64,000 nt of DNA from Yamagishiella unicocca (GCA_003116995.1 BDSL01000058.1:62001-126000), one strand, 5' to 3'. Shown: positions 1 through 11,832, numbered from the stretch's first letter. Made by a program: numbers and translations. The notes: generated from the sequence alone by a model not told the origin.

Positions 1-29
1 TGGACGTCAGAGCAAGAGGCCGCGGCGCG

Positions 30-71
30 GGGCCGAGGGCGGGGCCGAGGGTGGGGCCGAGGGTGGGGCCG
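30..71. repeat. 12-bp tandem repeat, 3.5 copies
   Basis: The unit GGGCCGAGGGTG occurs three times head to tail with one C/T variant, followed by a half copy. It is a simple GC-rich minisatellite outside any recognised gene. Confidence 0.85.
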
Positions 72-2211
72 TTTTCGCTGGGGTTATTGGGGCACACTTT
101 GCACTGCTGATCGCACCTTGTCGTAGTGGGCACGCTGCGCGACCCGCGGGTCGTGCATGTGACGCACGCGCGCCCGCGCCGTCGGCTGGTGGTTGTGTAC
201 ACTGGGTTATTAATGCGTGGGTTCATCGTTTGAAAGCACCCAAGCGCGGTGGGAGCATGATCCTTGATGCATATCCAGAGGCTGAAATCGCCGCACTGCA
301 GGGCCTGTCCGGATTAGGTGGCTGGGTTATTCATACCCGCAGTAACGGCTTCTGTGTGGGAGGAGGGGTTTCGTCGTGTCATGTAACGGCGACAGTCGCG
401 CGCAAATGATTGTCCGCACTAGGCTGGATCATTGCGCGAGCGCGGGACCGTTGGTCCTGTTGTCTTCGTTGGCCATTCTTCGTTGATGCGAACTTTCGGA
501 TGCGGTGACGGCGCGCTTGGCTCAAATCTAGCGATGGCGATGTTGAGCGATGGTGGAATTCTGCATCGCATGGCCGCCGATAGGCTGGCATCTGGACTCG
601 GTCACTCAACCATCTTTCCTTCACTTCTTGGGGGGCCAGTGCAAAAGCAGGCGGGCGCGACCCGTTGGTTGCCATCCCATGGCAGTGGCGGCGGTGGCGC
701 CGGCGGCTTCTTTGGATGTCACTGCATCACGCCGCGCGACGGCTCTTTTTTGCTGGTTGCGTTTATCTACATTGGGCTGAAGCCCGTCCTCGAAAACTCC
801 TAGGCATGCCGGGCTTTCAAAGATTTATAGCTTGGCGTCACTGCATTATCGGGCACCATTTCTTTGTGGGGGCCAGGTGGGCAGGTGGGGACCATCACCT
901 GGCGGATCGGGGGGCTCAGAGCCGCCAGTGACGCCTGTGCATGGGCAGGGCGCGCATACATTCGCCGCGTAGTTAACGTTGACAACTGTAGTACTGGTGG
1001 GTATTCTTGCAGATGCCGGTGCTTGTGGCTGGCTGGGGCTGGGCCACGCCTGTGTGAACGTGTACGTGCTGACCCGATGGCTGGGTGGGACGTGGGCGCC
1101 ACCAGGCTTGAGGCTAGGGGGCGGTGGAGCGCGGTTTGCCTAAGCGATGCAGAATTCCACATGCAGCTGGGCGTTTGCGCGCTCAGCTGCAGGGAGGGCC
1201 ACGAGTTGCGAGCTGAGCTGTATATGCGAGGTGGAGCAACGACGCCGCTTGGAGTGATTTCTCGGACTGCTTCGGTAACCGCGGGCGGATCCCGCACGGG
1301 AACATCGGACCCTGGCGGGTCCAGCGCGACGGCGCCGTACATGATGTTGCCGTGGTACGGCACCTGCACGGCTTTTCCTTACACGACAGGTGGACGCGGA
1401 GGGGCAGGGGCGGCTTCTGCTCGCCGGCGCGGCGTGCCTCTCGGTTGGATGCAGCCCATGCTTGGCTTTGTCCCCTAGCTGCAAACAGCAGCTGGGGATG
1501 CCGGTGTGGTGGCACCGTGAATATACAGGTAGCGGAGCGGAGTTTTGCGCGCCCACGTGTGTTGGATTGCGTCATTATGTTTTAGGCCTCCAAGCCCCGT
1601 GTGGGTTCTATGGGCTGCGCTCTCGCACCAGGTGCTGCCCCTTGTTCACGCGTGGCGTTGGCGCAGGTGGGATGGCGACTGACGGTGCGTCCTGTTTTGA
1701 TGGGGAATGGGAACCGTTGGCTAGAGGCTCATCCGCGCCGCGTGGGTCGCATATGGTTATAAAATATATATGACATACTAGAAACTATAGGTAAAGTAAT
1801 TTTGGAATGCAGGCGGATGCGGACGAAGGCCTAGCAATACAACTGCATCCGGATGGCGATGTGGTGAATTCACATAAGTGCGATTGCACTGACAGCTAGG
1901 CGGCCAAGCGCACGAGGCTGCGCGCCCCTTGATTGCCGACACCGCTACCTGGGGAAGGGTCGTACGCCGCAAACGGTGAACGCATTCAGACATTTCTTCT
2001 ACGCGTGGATGGACGAATTGTAATTATGGCACTTGTCACATGCTGGCATTATGGCACCTCCCATTACCGTTGCGCTTGCTTGGTGGTCGTATTATGCCTG
2101 CTGGTGCATATTGCATAACAGCTGCTGGGGTGGTATACTCGCGGTTAAGGCATGGGCCGCCACCACCGCCTGGGGACTGCGCAGCTGACAGCTGCTAAAT
2201 TTAAAGTGTCC

Positions 2212-2250
2212 GTCATGACAGCTGTTCGGTTACCGAACAGCTGTCATGAC
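2212..2250. repeat. 39-bp near-perfect palindrome
   Basis: The left arm GTCATGACAGCTGTTCGGT is followed by a single T and then its exact 19-base reverse complement. The arms can form a hairpin with almost no loop. No gene is recognised on either side. Confidence 0.9.
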
Positions 2251-3217
2251 TCAAGCAGCGTACAAATGACTCAAGTCGGTGTACGCTGCAGAACAACGCT
2301 GCTGCGGCGCGTGTCTTGTTGGAGGGCAGTGCGAGATCCACACGGTGGCAGTCAGCAAGGAAGACCCCATGTACCGGTAACGGCACAGAGGACGATGCAG
2401 CAGAAGACTGATTGGTGGGGTTTTGAGACCGGTTGGTTCGCTGGGCGGGGCAGAGCGGGCTACTGTGCCCAAGGGTGCGAAAGCCGGCAGAAGCCACCGC
2501 AGCCGCTAGTATGTACGCGAGCGCTCGACGCACGCAAGCTGATGCTGTGGTCCGTGCGCCAGGCCCCAGCCGCGGTGTGGCGAGGTTTGCGAGGTTGCGG
2601 GCATGGCAACAGCATCGTCGGTTTTAGTGTGCCAAGTGTTCTCAGTAAAGCAAGGCAGCCAATGACGTCCCTTGTTACCTAGGGACTCACAAACGGCTTG
2701 GCTATGGCGACCAACACGGACCGACCGACTTGAACGGATGGTTTTATAAATCCTTGCCATCCGGTTGCACGCCGACGGAAGGATATCCGCCCGTCCGCAA
2801 AAAAACGGTCATTTGCCTAGTCCCGCGGGTCATAATCATGCGAGACGGGAGGTAAAGGATGTCCGCAAAAGGAGTAAATGACATACACAAGGCGCATATG
2901 TAAATATATCAAGATGTCCACCGCGGCGCTGATATAATTCGATGATGATCACCGACGTCGGTTACCCTCCAACAAAGACCGAGCATGCGTAAGTATCACA
3001 AATACTGCTATCTTGATCGGCTGTTTTTACTCGCTAAAATAGCAAGGCTTAGTCCTGTATAATCGCACCCCGTAGACCAATCTTCGACACTCGGATGCTC
3101 TCGGTCAGGTTTATTGCGATTAAAACAGCAGGGCCATTATAGAACCTTGACTAAATATCCTTTATAATGATTGAAGTGTGAGTTGGCCATTTGGAAGTTT
3201 TCTAGCATATCGAAGTT

Positions 3218-6200
3218 ATGGCAACAGCCGAGGAGGAAGTCCGCGGCGCGGCCCTGATTTACGGCTTGTTTTACAAGGTCCGAGTCAACCTGAAGATTAG
3301 CTGCTTGTAAAGCTTGCACAAAGCGTGGATGCTCTGAAACGCGCGGCTGTCCGCGGCCCAGTGGCAGCGGGTTATGCCCTTTCAAACCCCTGGAAAGCCC
3401 AGAATCTGATGCACAAACTGATCACTTACAGCCCCTTATTGGAATCAAACCTGCAACTGCAGTATGCGACAAGGGTTCCGGGCGAGACGGTGTACGGCGT
3501 GCAGGGGATTTCGTACCGACGCATGAAGGAGCTAATGGCCGAATTGGACCTTCTGGTGAGTTGCGTGATTGCATTAAGGCCGAGGGGAGTCGCGCCGGGG
3601 CAAGACGAGGCGTGGCTGTGTGGGGCGCGGGGTTAGGAGGCAAGCGGCCTGGTGCTTGGGAGGACGGGATAAGGCCCGTCGCAGGGCCGCAGTCAGGGGT
3701 GGCAGGCATCCCGCCGAGGTGTGATGGCAATGGGGTCAAGTGGAATGCATCCCACGGTGAGGGCTTGTGCTCGAAGCTAGCGGCCGGTAGGGGCCAAGTC
3801 CGGTCCGGTACAGGTGTCGACTTGGTTTCGACTAGGTTTCGGAGCAGGCGACTTGCGCGGGGAGTGCGTCGATGCACAGCTGCCACTGCCGCTGATGGCG
3901 ACTGCGCCCGCTTGCGCTCCATCCCGCTGCTGCATGCACCTCCAAACGTATTAACCAAAACCGTTTTTCGATTGGCTTCCTATTACACGGGCTTTCTTCC
4001 GCTGCTGACCTCTCTGACGGTGTGTTTTATACATGCTCTCTGACGGTGTGTTTTATACATGCTCTCTGACGGTGTGTGTGTGGTGCTGGCTGCTGTCGCC
4101 GTACAGGAGGGCGTTCCCCCGCCGTTCGTGGATGTGTTTGTGCGCGAGCACCTGCAGCGGGCGGATCAGGAGGGCACTGGGATCATCTGCGCACAGGTGG
4201 GTGACTGCGCGGGTTGCTGGGCGGGTGGCTGGGTGGCTGGGCGCGTGGGTGTGCGGGCGGTGGGACTACTGGCGTAACACCGACCTCGACAAAACAAGAT
4301 AGCCTTCAGGCTGGAGGACTCGAACCCATCACCACGCGGCAAGGGCGCTCGTGCCACTGGAGTGCTGAGGGCACACACGCAACTGACACGCCCTAACGCT
4401 CCGCAACCGCAACCGCAGGACTTTGTGGTTTGGCTGTTGACGGAGGTGGCGGCGCTGGTGCCCGTGCGTGATGCGTACTGCCGGGCGACAGGTGAGTCGC
4501 CGCCGCGACCGCGGAGCCGTGGCCTGTGATTGCCGTACGGCGGAGAGGGCCACGTGGGCACCGCGTGCCGTACCCGATCGTATGAAAGAACGGTATCTAG
4601 CCAGGAGTGAGGGCTCGCATGTGTTTGGAAGGAACCATCCGCGACTGCGCCTACGTTGTCGGCGGTTTTCCGCTCCCGAAGCCGCCCAACCCAACCTCCT
4701 CAGATGCGCAGCAATAGCAGCAGCGGTTGCAGCAGTAGCGGCAGCAGTAGCAGCAGCAGTAGCAGCAGTCCCGCGCACGCATGCATGCGTCGGAGAAAAC
4801 ACAAAGCACCATCCCCTGCTGCCGCGGTCGTTGTGTTCGTTGCCGTTAGGTCTCCGACCGTTGTACAACCAATTCCACGCGGTGCTGCTGGGCGACGTGG
4901 GCTTTTCCGACGGCGCCCGGCGGCCCGCCCTCGGCATGCTGGCGTCGCAGTTCCTGCGGCTAGCGGAGGAGTACGGCCTCAGCAGCTCGCAGGAGAACGC
5001 CCGGCACGCCTTCAAGGCGGCGCGCGGTGAGTGACGCCTCGCCTCTGCGTGTGTGGGGGGGGAGAGGTATGTGCGGAAGACCCATGGGTCAGCACTGACC
5101 AGGAAACCCGTGTATAAAGCGTTTGGTACACACGTTTGGTACAGGCGTTTGGTACAGGCGTTTGGTACACACGTTCGGTAAATCCTCCGTGTGGGTGGGA
5201 GGTATGGAGGGCGGGGCCCCTGGGCCCGTGTGTACGGACCTCGTCTGACCGCCTGCCCCCCGGCCCCCGCCCGGTCCCGCTCCCAGCCAGCATCGGCGCC
5301 TTCCGAGCCAGCAGCGGCGGCAACACGGGTGCCCCCAGCGCAGAGCCCTCCGGCGGCGGCCGACTGCAGTTCGCGGCCTTCGTGCGCGCGCTGGCGATCC
5401 TGGCGTCACAAAAGGTACGGCATGCAAATCGGCGGTCAAGGCTTACTGCCGTCATCGGCCATGTCGTGGGGCTGCGGGTGGCGCTGAGGCTTTCCGCTTG
5501 CCCCCCACCCCCTCCGTAAGGCCCCTCTGGCACCACGCCGCCCGGCAGCTCGGGCCCCCTGGCAGCCTACCAGGGGCCGCACCGTATGCCTTGCCGACCG
5601 TGCCGGCGGCTCCTATCGCTGCTGCTAACTCTTCTCGTCTTCTGCCCCACCCTCCCGCTCCAGCGTGCGATTCCAAACGTGCGTACCAGACGTTTCCTAA
5701 TCGTGGCCCCACTTTTCAGTGCCGACCCACGGGTTTCCTCTCATGCCCCCTCCGCTCTTATACACATACGCCACCACCGCCGTTGCTGCTGCCTGTGCAG
5801 ATGAGCAGCCTGGACGCCACCTTGTACCAGGTGGTGTCGTGCGGCGCGCCGCCGCCGTCGACCGACCCGCGGGTCGGCAAGGCGCCGCTGCCTGCCGCCG
5901 CCACCACGCAGGGGCTGTACAGCCAGCTCGAGGGGGGGTGCACCAAGGAGTCGTACCAATGCGGCAACTGCGGGCAGCAGCACTCCAGGTAGGGCAAGTC
6001 AGGGGGTCCGGGCACCTACGTGTTGGGGTCGGGATTTAGGGTTATTAGGGTTTACGCCTGTTTCAAGCCCTCCCACGTGGGCGCATCCCAGCACGGAGGT
6101 CATGCCGGGTGACGGCGACAGTTGTCCAGTTGTTTCCGACCTCCTTCTAGCTGGCGCAGCTCTTACCGTTCGCTTGCCACTGCTCTGTTGTAGGGCGCTG

Positions 6201-9200
6201 CTCGCGCAACCATTTCCGCGACACCCCCCTCCCCAATAATGTCCCGTGACAGGTGGCGCCTGGACAACTGGCTGAAGCTGGAGGTGTGTGGTGTGCAATT
6301 CGGTGCAGTGCAGTGCAGTGCGGTGCAGTGCAGTGCAGTGCGGTGCAGTGTGCAGTGCAGTGCACTGGTTGCCCTCCGCCCGCTCCTCCGCCCCCCCCGC
6401 TTTCTCCCTTCTCGCCGCGCGCGGCACCCATGCCCCCCCCACCCACCGCCTCCAACCCCACCGCCCGGCCCTCCCCACACCAGGAGCTCCTACTCTCCCT
6501 CGGCATACCCCAGCCGGTACGGCACTACATGCCGGGCCTCTCGCTTATCAACGCGCGCAACCTGAGGGTGCTGTTCCACCGGTAAGAAGCGAGGGAGCTG
6601 TGACGCCAGGGAGGGCCGCGACTCCAGGGAGAGCCGCTGGGGCTGGGCATGGTCGGACTTCAGTGGCGCGGCGGGGCCCCTTGCGGGGCCGGGGTTGCGG
6701 CCCCCGCCTCCTCGCCCCCGCAGCTCGGGTCTCGCAACCCCGCAGCTGTGATCACCACTCACTAGCTGGCTGCGGCTGCTACTGCGGCTGCTGCTGTGCC
6801 GGCCGTACAACTTCCCGCGCTGCCCCCTCCCCGCCCAACAGCCCGTCGTCGCCTTCCGCTGGCTTGCAGGTACAACGCCATGTACAACAAGGGCAGGCTG
6901 CCGCCATCGTCGTACAGGCTTCCGAAGCACTCCGCTGCGCAGCGGGGTGAGGAGGAAGGCGTGGAGCCCAGCGGCGGCGGCGGCGGCGGGTGCGGCACCC
7001 AGCCGGCGGCGTACGGCGCGTGCTGCTGCCTGTATCGGTCGCTTAGCGTCATGGAGATGTGAGTGAGGGCGGCGGCGGCGGCGGCTACCTCCAGGGCGCA
7101 TGTCTCCCGTAGTATGCCTTAATCTGCCGGCGAAGTTTCCTACACGCGTAACGCATTAAAACCCTAAACCCTAAAGACTAAAACCCTGGACACTAAAACT
7201 CAAACCGTGGCTCCGAGCAGGAGCTCCTGGCTGCGGCTGTGCGGTGACTGCGACGCGATCCGCGAGCTGATTGCGACCCACGGGTCAGGCGTGACGATGT
7301 CCGCACTGGAGGCAGCTTTCGTACAGGCATCCTCCGTCGCCGGCGTGTATTGCCCGGACGACAGCTCGGGTGGGTGGGCGAGGTGCTGGCAGCGGGTGCA
7401 TGCCTTTCCGCAGAACCTGTTTTCGCAAACATGCCGAAAGAGGCTTTCTGCCGTGTTGCAGCTCAATCGATCGGTGACTGCCCCCAACCCACATCGACAA
7501 GCCTCCTCACCGCGTCCCCTCTACGCCCGACCCAGGCATCCACGACGTGCCCATCCCCCACGGCGACGGCGGCTCCAAGCTCGCCCTCCAGCGCAACCGC
7601 CTGGGCTCGGTGGTGGGCAGCGACTCACGAGCTGCCTCGGAGCACCCGCCCAAGCGCAGCAACGCCGCGTACCAGTCACCCCATGACGGCCACCCACTGG
7701 CTGTCCCCGCCGCCGGCGGCGGCGGCGGCGGCGGCGCCCCGCGGCTGCATCAGGTCCAGGGGCCGGCGTCCGCGTCCGCATGGCTTGCGTCCGCCAAGTC
7801 GCTACCGTACGGCAGCGGCGGCGGCGGCGGCGGCGGAGCCGCCGCCGCCGCCGGCAAAGGTCAGCAGCACCGGCCGTCGCGCCTGGCACTGACGTTTCCT
7901 CAGTTTCTGGAGGCGTTGCGGCTGGTGGCGGAGGAGGCGGGAGGACACCCGACCAGGACCGCGCTGGCGGAACGCGCGCTGCTGCGGATCGTACACGACC
8001 TGGTGCGCGAGTGCTGTCCTCGCGCGGACCCCACCACCGTGGCCGGCACGGCGCAGATACGCCGGCAGCTGCTGTCCGCCGACGGCTCGGGCCGGCAGCG
8101 CGAGGACGAGGAGGCGGGCGGGGCGAGGGTCGACAAAGTCCGGGGCAGCGGCCGCGGCGGCGGCGGCGGCGGCGGCGGCTCGTCGAGCAGCGCCACGACG
8201 TCGACGAAATACTCGTACGACGACTTTACGCCGCCGGAGAGCAACCTGTACACCAGTGCTACCAGCAGCCGCATCGGCTCGCGGCCGGCGCCGGCCGGCG
8301 CCGGCGGCGCTGGCGGGTCGGGCCGCAGACTCGGTACGGCGGGTTCATTCGGCGGCACCAGCGCCACGACGTCGACCAAGTACTCGTACGACGACTTTAC
8401 GCCGCCGGAGAGCAATCTGTACACCAGCGCCGCCAGCAGCCGCATCGGCTCGCGGCCTTCATCCGCCAGCCAGCCCTGGAGGCCTCAGCCGGTCAGGTCG
8501 GCCGTCAACATGTACTCATCCTCAGTAGTCGGCAACGCCGCAGCCAAGTCGCTCCCGTCGCAGCTGCAGCCCAAGCAGCGCGGCGCGGCGGGCATGCCGC
8601 CGCCGCCGTCGGCGTCGCCGGCCGCGCCGTCAGCGTGGATCAAGACCATGCCGTCGGGCCCTACCGCCAGGAACAACCCTGTCCCAGCGTCGGCGGCGGC
8701 GGCGGGCACTAGCAGCGGCGTCAGCCCTCCCTTTGCGCCGCGGACTCGGCCGACGTCAGCGCCCCGTACGGGACCCCGTTCTGCCTACCCCGGAGAGGAC
8801 GATGATGACGACTACGACGGCTTCATCGCCTCCGCCACCGCTGCCGCCGCCGCCTGGGGCCACAGCAACGACGACGACGGCGACGCTGGCGCTTGTGCTC
8901 CGCGGGCGCGGCCCAATTCGGCGCCCCGCACACGGCCGGCTTCCGCCCACGTCGGTGGCATGTCAGGCTTCACCAGCAACTTCGCCAGTGGTTTCGGAGG
9001 CGGCGGCGGCGCCGTGAGACCTCCGTTTGCGCCTCGGTCTCGGCCCATGTCGGCGCCGCGCGTGCGTCCGCCCGTCGCCGGTCGTGGTGATGCGGCTGAT
9101 GACGCGGGGGACTACCGGCGGAAGCCGGACGGCAGGGAGGCCAACAGGCCGCCGCCGCCGCCGCCGCCGCGGCCGGTGAAGCATGCCTGGGAGCAGCCTA

Positions 9201-10996
9201 GCGGTGGCTGGAGCCGTTCGCCCCAAACGGAGCAAGCGCGACCCAGCTCGGCGCAAAGAGGCCGCAGCGCCAGCACCAGCGCCGTCGCCGGCGGGATGCT
9301 CGCCGCCGCCGCCGCCGCTGCCGCGGATCGCCAGGCCGGCGCGGCGCATGGCGGCGGTGGCGGCGGCTCCGGAACCAAGCCCGCCACTGCCAGACCGCTG
9401 TCACGCACGTCCAGCTCGCCCTCGCCAGCTGGAGTGACGCGGCTCAACCTGCAGGCACTCACGACCCCGCAGCGGCCCCAGCCAGGTACGGCAGCTCAGT
9501 AGAACAGCGTTGCTTTGCCGTGCGCCCGGCTCTTGGGCCCCCCTTCCGTTCCCACCCCGCCCGCTGGAGCCGCTGCGCCGACAGCTCTGCACTGACCTCG
9601 CGTGCCCTAGATACCAAGTTTGAAACACGAAAAGAATCCCCTCGTGCACTTTGCCCTTGCGTCAATAGCGGAGCAAACGGTGCCTGCACATCGCCTAAGC
9701 TGCCACTGCCGCGGCACCACCGCCACCACCCAATCTCCTTCCCATGATTCCGAAGGTGCCACCAAGCCCACGACCATCGCCAACAAGCCGAATCGGTCCG
9801 CTGCTGGCACTGGCTTCGTATCTCCATTGTACCCCGAGCCGTACATCCCCGGCGCCGCCGCCGCCGCCGCCGCCTCGTCAGGCCGCCCCAGCTCGGCGGC
9901 AGGCCCCCGCCAAGCCGCGGTGCCCAGGCAGGGCGCCGCCGACCCGCCGCCCATGCCGTACACGTCACCCGCCGAGCAGGTCGCCGCGGCGGCGTCCGTC
10001 CACGCGACCGCCGCCGCCGCCCCCGGCGAAGCCGGCCAGGGCAGGCCGATCTTGCAGGGGGGATCTGGGCTCCGAAACATCATGCTGCTTCTGGCAACAG
10101 ATCCGTACGGCTCAGATCCAGCCGGTACCGGATCCGCAGATGCCGTCGGTGTTTCGGGTCGTCAGTCGGCGGAGCCGCCAGCGGACCGCGGCGTCGGAGG
10201 TCGCGGCGTGCCGCCGCTGCCGCTGCCGCTGCCGCCACAGCAGCAGCAGCAGCAGCCGTCGGCACGGGAGCTGAGCAATCGGTGGGGCAGCGGCGGCGCG
10301 ACTAGTACGGCGGGGCCCGACAGCAGCGGCGCCGCCGCCAGCGGGCTCCTGCGCACCAGCGGCGACTCGCACCCCGGCTGGCAGGGCAACCGCCGCTCGA
10401 GCGCTGAACCGATTGCGGCAGCGGATGCCGACCTGTACGGCGCTGCGTCGGCGGCGTCGGCGGCGCGGCGACGGACGAGTAACAGCAGCGCCGAGCGGCC
10501 GCCGCTACCGCCGCCGCACTTTGCGACGATGCCCGATCAGCCGACGGAGCAGGCCCCCCTGGAGCACGTGGTGGTGATGACGTACCCCGCCGAGGACGCC
10601 CCGGCTCCCAGGTTATCGGCCAGGGCTTCATCCAGCGGCGCTGGCGGCCGGGGCAGCTCCGCTCGCTACCCTAGTGATGGGGAGGCGGCAAGCAGCGGCG
10701 ACGGCCTGCATGCGGACGCGGAGAAAGAGGACGAGCACGAAGAGCACGAGGCGGAGGAGGATGAAGGGCCCTGGGGTGGGGTCCCTCGGATGGGTAGCCC
10801 CCCGGCGGCCAGGAGCGACGGCGGCGACGACGGCGATGGTGACGGCGACGGCAGCGCGTACGGCGCTGCGGCGCCGTCGCCGCGCGCCGTTCTGGCGGCG
10901 GCGGCGGCCAAGTCGGGTGGCGCGGGCTCGGCCCGCGGAGGTCGGCCGCCGGCAGAGGGGACGGTCAACGGCGTACAGCAGTACTTCTTTTCTTGA
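3218..10996 (+). CDS. Unrecognised ~1,570-residue protein, RPxSA-repeat C-terminus
   Basis: I do not recognise the family. Likely coding exons: 3218-3277, 3301-3555, 4107-4196, 4419-4491, 4850-5026, 5287-5414, 5801-5988, 6253-6283, 6484-6581, 6870-7058, 7221-7369, 7536-9485 and about 9669-10996; frame holds through them. ATG 3218 (followed by GC) is the first in-frame ATG after a stop. The first 'intron' would be only 23 nt, so that junction is suspect: a one-base indel or another first exon would also restore frame. The last acceptor is uncertain (9611 does not keep frame, 9669 does). The N-terminal half is ordered and helical, with segments such as LQFAAFVRALAIL and LTFPQFLEALRLVAEE that resemble EF-hand or p25-alpha helices. 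The C-terminal half is Gly/Ala/Ser/Pro-rich, with repeated RPxSA motifs and a 57-residue tandem duplication. A cytoskeletal or ciliary role is conceivable but not shown. Confidence 0.72.
4011..4078. repeat. 26-bp tandem repeat, 2.6 copies, intronic
   Basis: Two exact 26-bp copies beginning TCTCTGACGGTGTGTTTTAT and a third partial copy sit just before the 3' splice site at 4106, so they may alter the polypyrimidine context of that acceptor. Confidence 0.85.
4706..4771. repeat. Degenerate CAG/TAG trinucleotide run, intronic
   Basis: Imperfect AGCAGC/AGTAGC triplets fill part of the intron between 4491 and 4850. Apparent polyserine or polyalanine frames across it come from this repeat. Confidence 0.7.
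5120..5184. repeat. 13-bp tandem repeat, about 5 copies, intronic
   Basis: The unit CGTTTGGTACAGG/ACA is repeated four times plus a degenerate fifth copy in the intron 5027-5286. Two degenerate copies of the same unit occur in inverted orientation around 5671-5696, in the next intron. Confidence 0.85.
6031..6055. repeat. Telomere-like TTTAGGG/TTAGGG run, intronic
   Basis: ATTTAGGGTTATTAGGGTTT in the intron 5989-6252 resembles plant or algal telomere repeats, G-rich strand on +. Too short and degenerate to be a telomere. Confidence 0.55.
6301..6365. repeat. GCAGT-type pentanucleotide repeat
   Basis: A 20-bp higher-order unit (one CGGTG followed by three CAGTG-type pentamers) is repeated twice and then decays. 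It starts 17 bases after the 5' splice site that ends the 31-nt exon 6253-6283. Confidence 0.85.
7157..7200. repeat. Telomere-like CCCTAAA run, intronic
   Basis: AAACCCTAAACCCTAAAG and a nearby AAAACCCT lie in the intron 7059-7220. The orientation is opposite to the telomere-like run at 6031-6055. Confidence 0.6.
8189..8457 (+). repeat. Two 98-bp copies, 171 bp apart, inside coding sequence
   Basis: The segments 8189-8286 and 8360-8457 are near-identical and in the same frame. Both encode a unit containing STKYSYDDFTPPESNLYTSA followed by SSRIGSRP. The spacing of 171 bp is exactly 57 codons, so the duplication is frame-neutral. Most differences between copies are synonymous or conservative, which suggests selection on the peptide. 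Confidence 0.9.
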
Positions 10997-11163
10997 TGCA
11001 GGCGGCCAGGCGGGGAGGCGGGGCAGCGGCGGCCCGGTGCCAAGTGTCGATGTAAAGCCGCCGCGAGACGGCCACTACCTTCTTGTCCCCTGGCATGAGC
11101 CGGACAGCGCCGGACGCAGCTGAAAAGCTGCCACCTGGGCTTGGGCAAACACGGCTGGACGCC

Positions 11164-11235
11164 GCCGTACAGTCCAGCACAGAACCTGCCGTATAGCCCA
11201 GCGCAGAGCTTGCCGTACAGCCCAACACAGAATCC
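11164..11235. repeat. 24-bp tandem repeat, 3 copies
   Basis: Three 24-bp units beginning GCCGTACAGTCCAGCACAGA with a few substitutions. They fall about 170 bases after the stop at 10996, so probably in a 3' UTR. Confidence 0.85.
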
Positions 11236-11811
11236 GCCGCCCGTCCGCTCGTGGGTTGTGAAGGGCTGGACGTGGGCGTGATTTTGCTCCTGGCGGGATC
11301 GATCCGATGATGCAGGGGCGAGGGCGCGAGGGCTAAGGGCGTGCGGGCTGAGTATTTGTTGGTGTTGGATTTGATGCCTGCAACCGTAACGGAGTAACCA
11401 TATACAGTACAGCCGTTGTAAAAAGGAAGTCTTTCGTTTCGTGTTGGAGCATCGCTGGAGGCCGCGGGCGGGTGCGGTTGATACCCGGATGTGCAGTGAG
11501 CGGCCGCCGGGCCCGAAACAGCTCTTTTGAAATTCCTTTGAAGACGTGTTTGCGTCGCAGCCGCATGTTAATATAAGCCGCCGGCGATGGAAAGCGGTTC
11601 TGCGGGCTGTTCACTGCCTGATATAGCCGCGTATGGAGCAGGGGTTTGCTCGCGTGTAGTTTTCATGCATCATGGTGGTGTTATCGCCTAGGCGATGCAG
11701 ATCGCAACGCGCTGAGCAGGGCAGGGATGTACAGGGCTGCAGTGGCAACCATGCAAGCATATGAAGGAGTGTGTGATGGCGTGCGCGGATGTACGATCTT
11801 GACGACTTGGC

Positions 11812-11816
11812 TTACA
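11812..11816 (-). terminator. Candidate TGTAA poly(A) signal for the AZG permease
   Basis: TTACA on + reads TGTAA on -. It lies about 1.16 kb past the permease stop. TGTAA is the usual chlorophycean signal; assignment to this gene is inferred. Confidence 0.3.
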
Positions 11817-11832
11817 ACGCCGTACTCAGCTA

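Larger units (their letters stand above)
1..3217. other. Intergenic region, no gene recognised
   Basis: No reading frame here has a recognisable domain or plausible exon chain; the longer open frames overlap each other on both strands, as expected in GC-rich DNA. The region holds a 12-bp GC-rich tandem repeat at 30-71 and a 39-bp palindrome at 2212-2250. From about 2,700 onward base composition becomes more AT-rich, which suits the promoter side of the + strand gene starting near 3,218. Confidence 0.5.

Noticed and set aside
4300..4390. tRNA-like T-arm (GGGTTCGAGTCC) on the - strand
   Set aside because: Flanking bases do not form a proper T-stem, and no acceptor stem or anticodon arm can be drawn.
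7521..9462. Several long frames on the - strand and in other + frames
   Set aside because: Shadows of the GC-rich coding exon 7536-9485, which continues the frame of conserved upstream exons.
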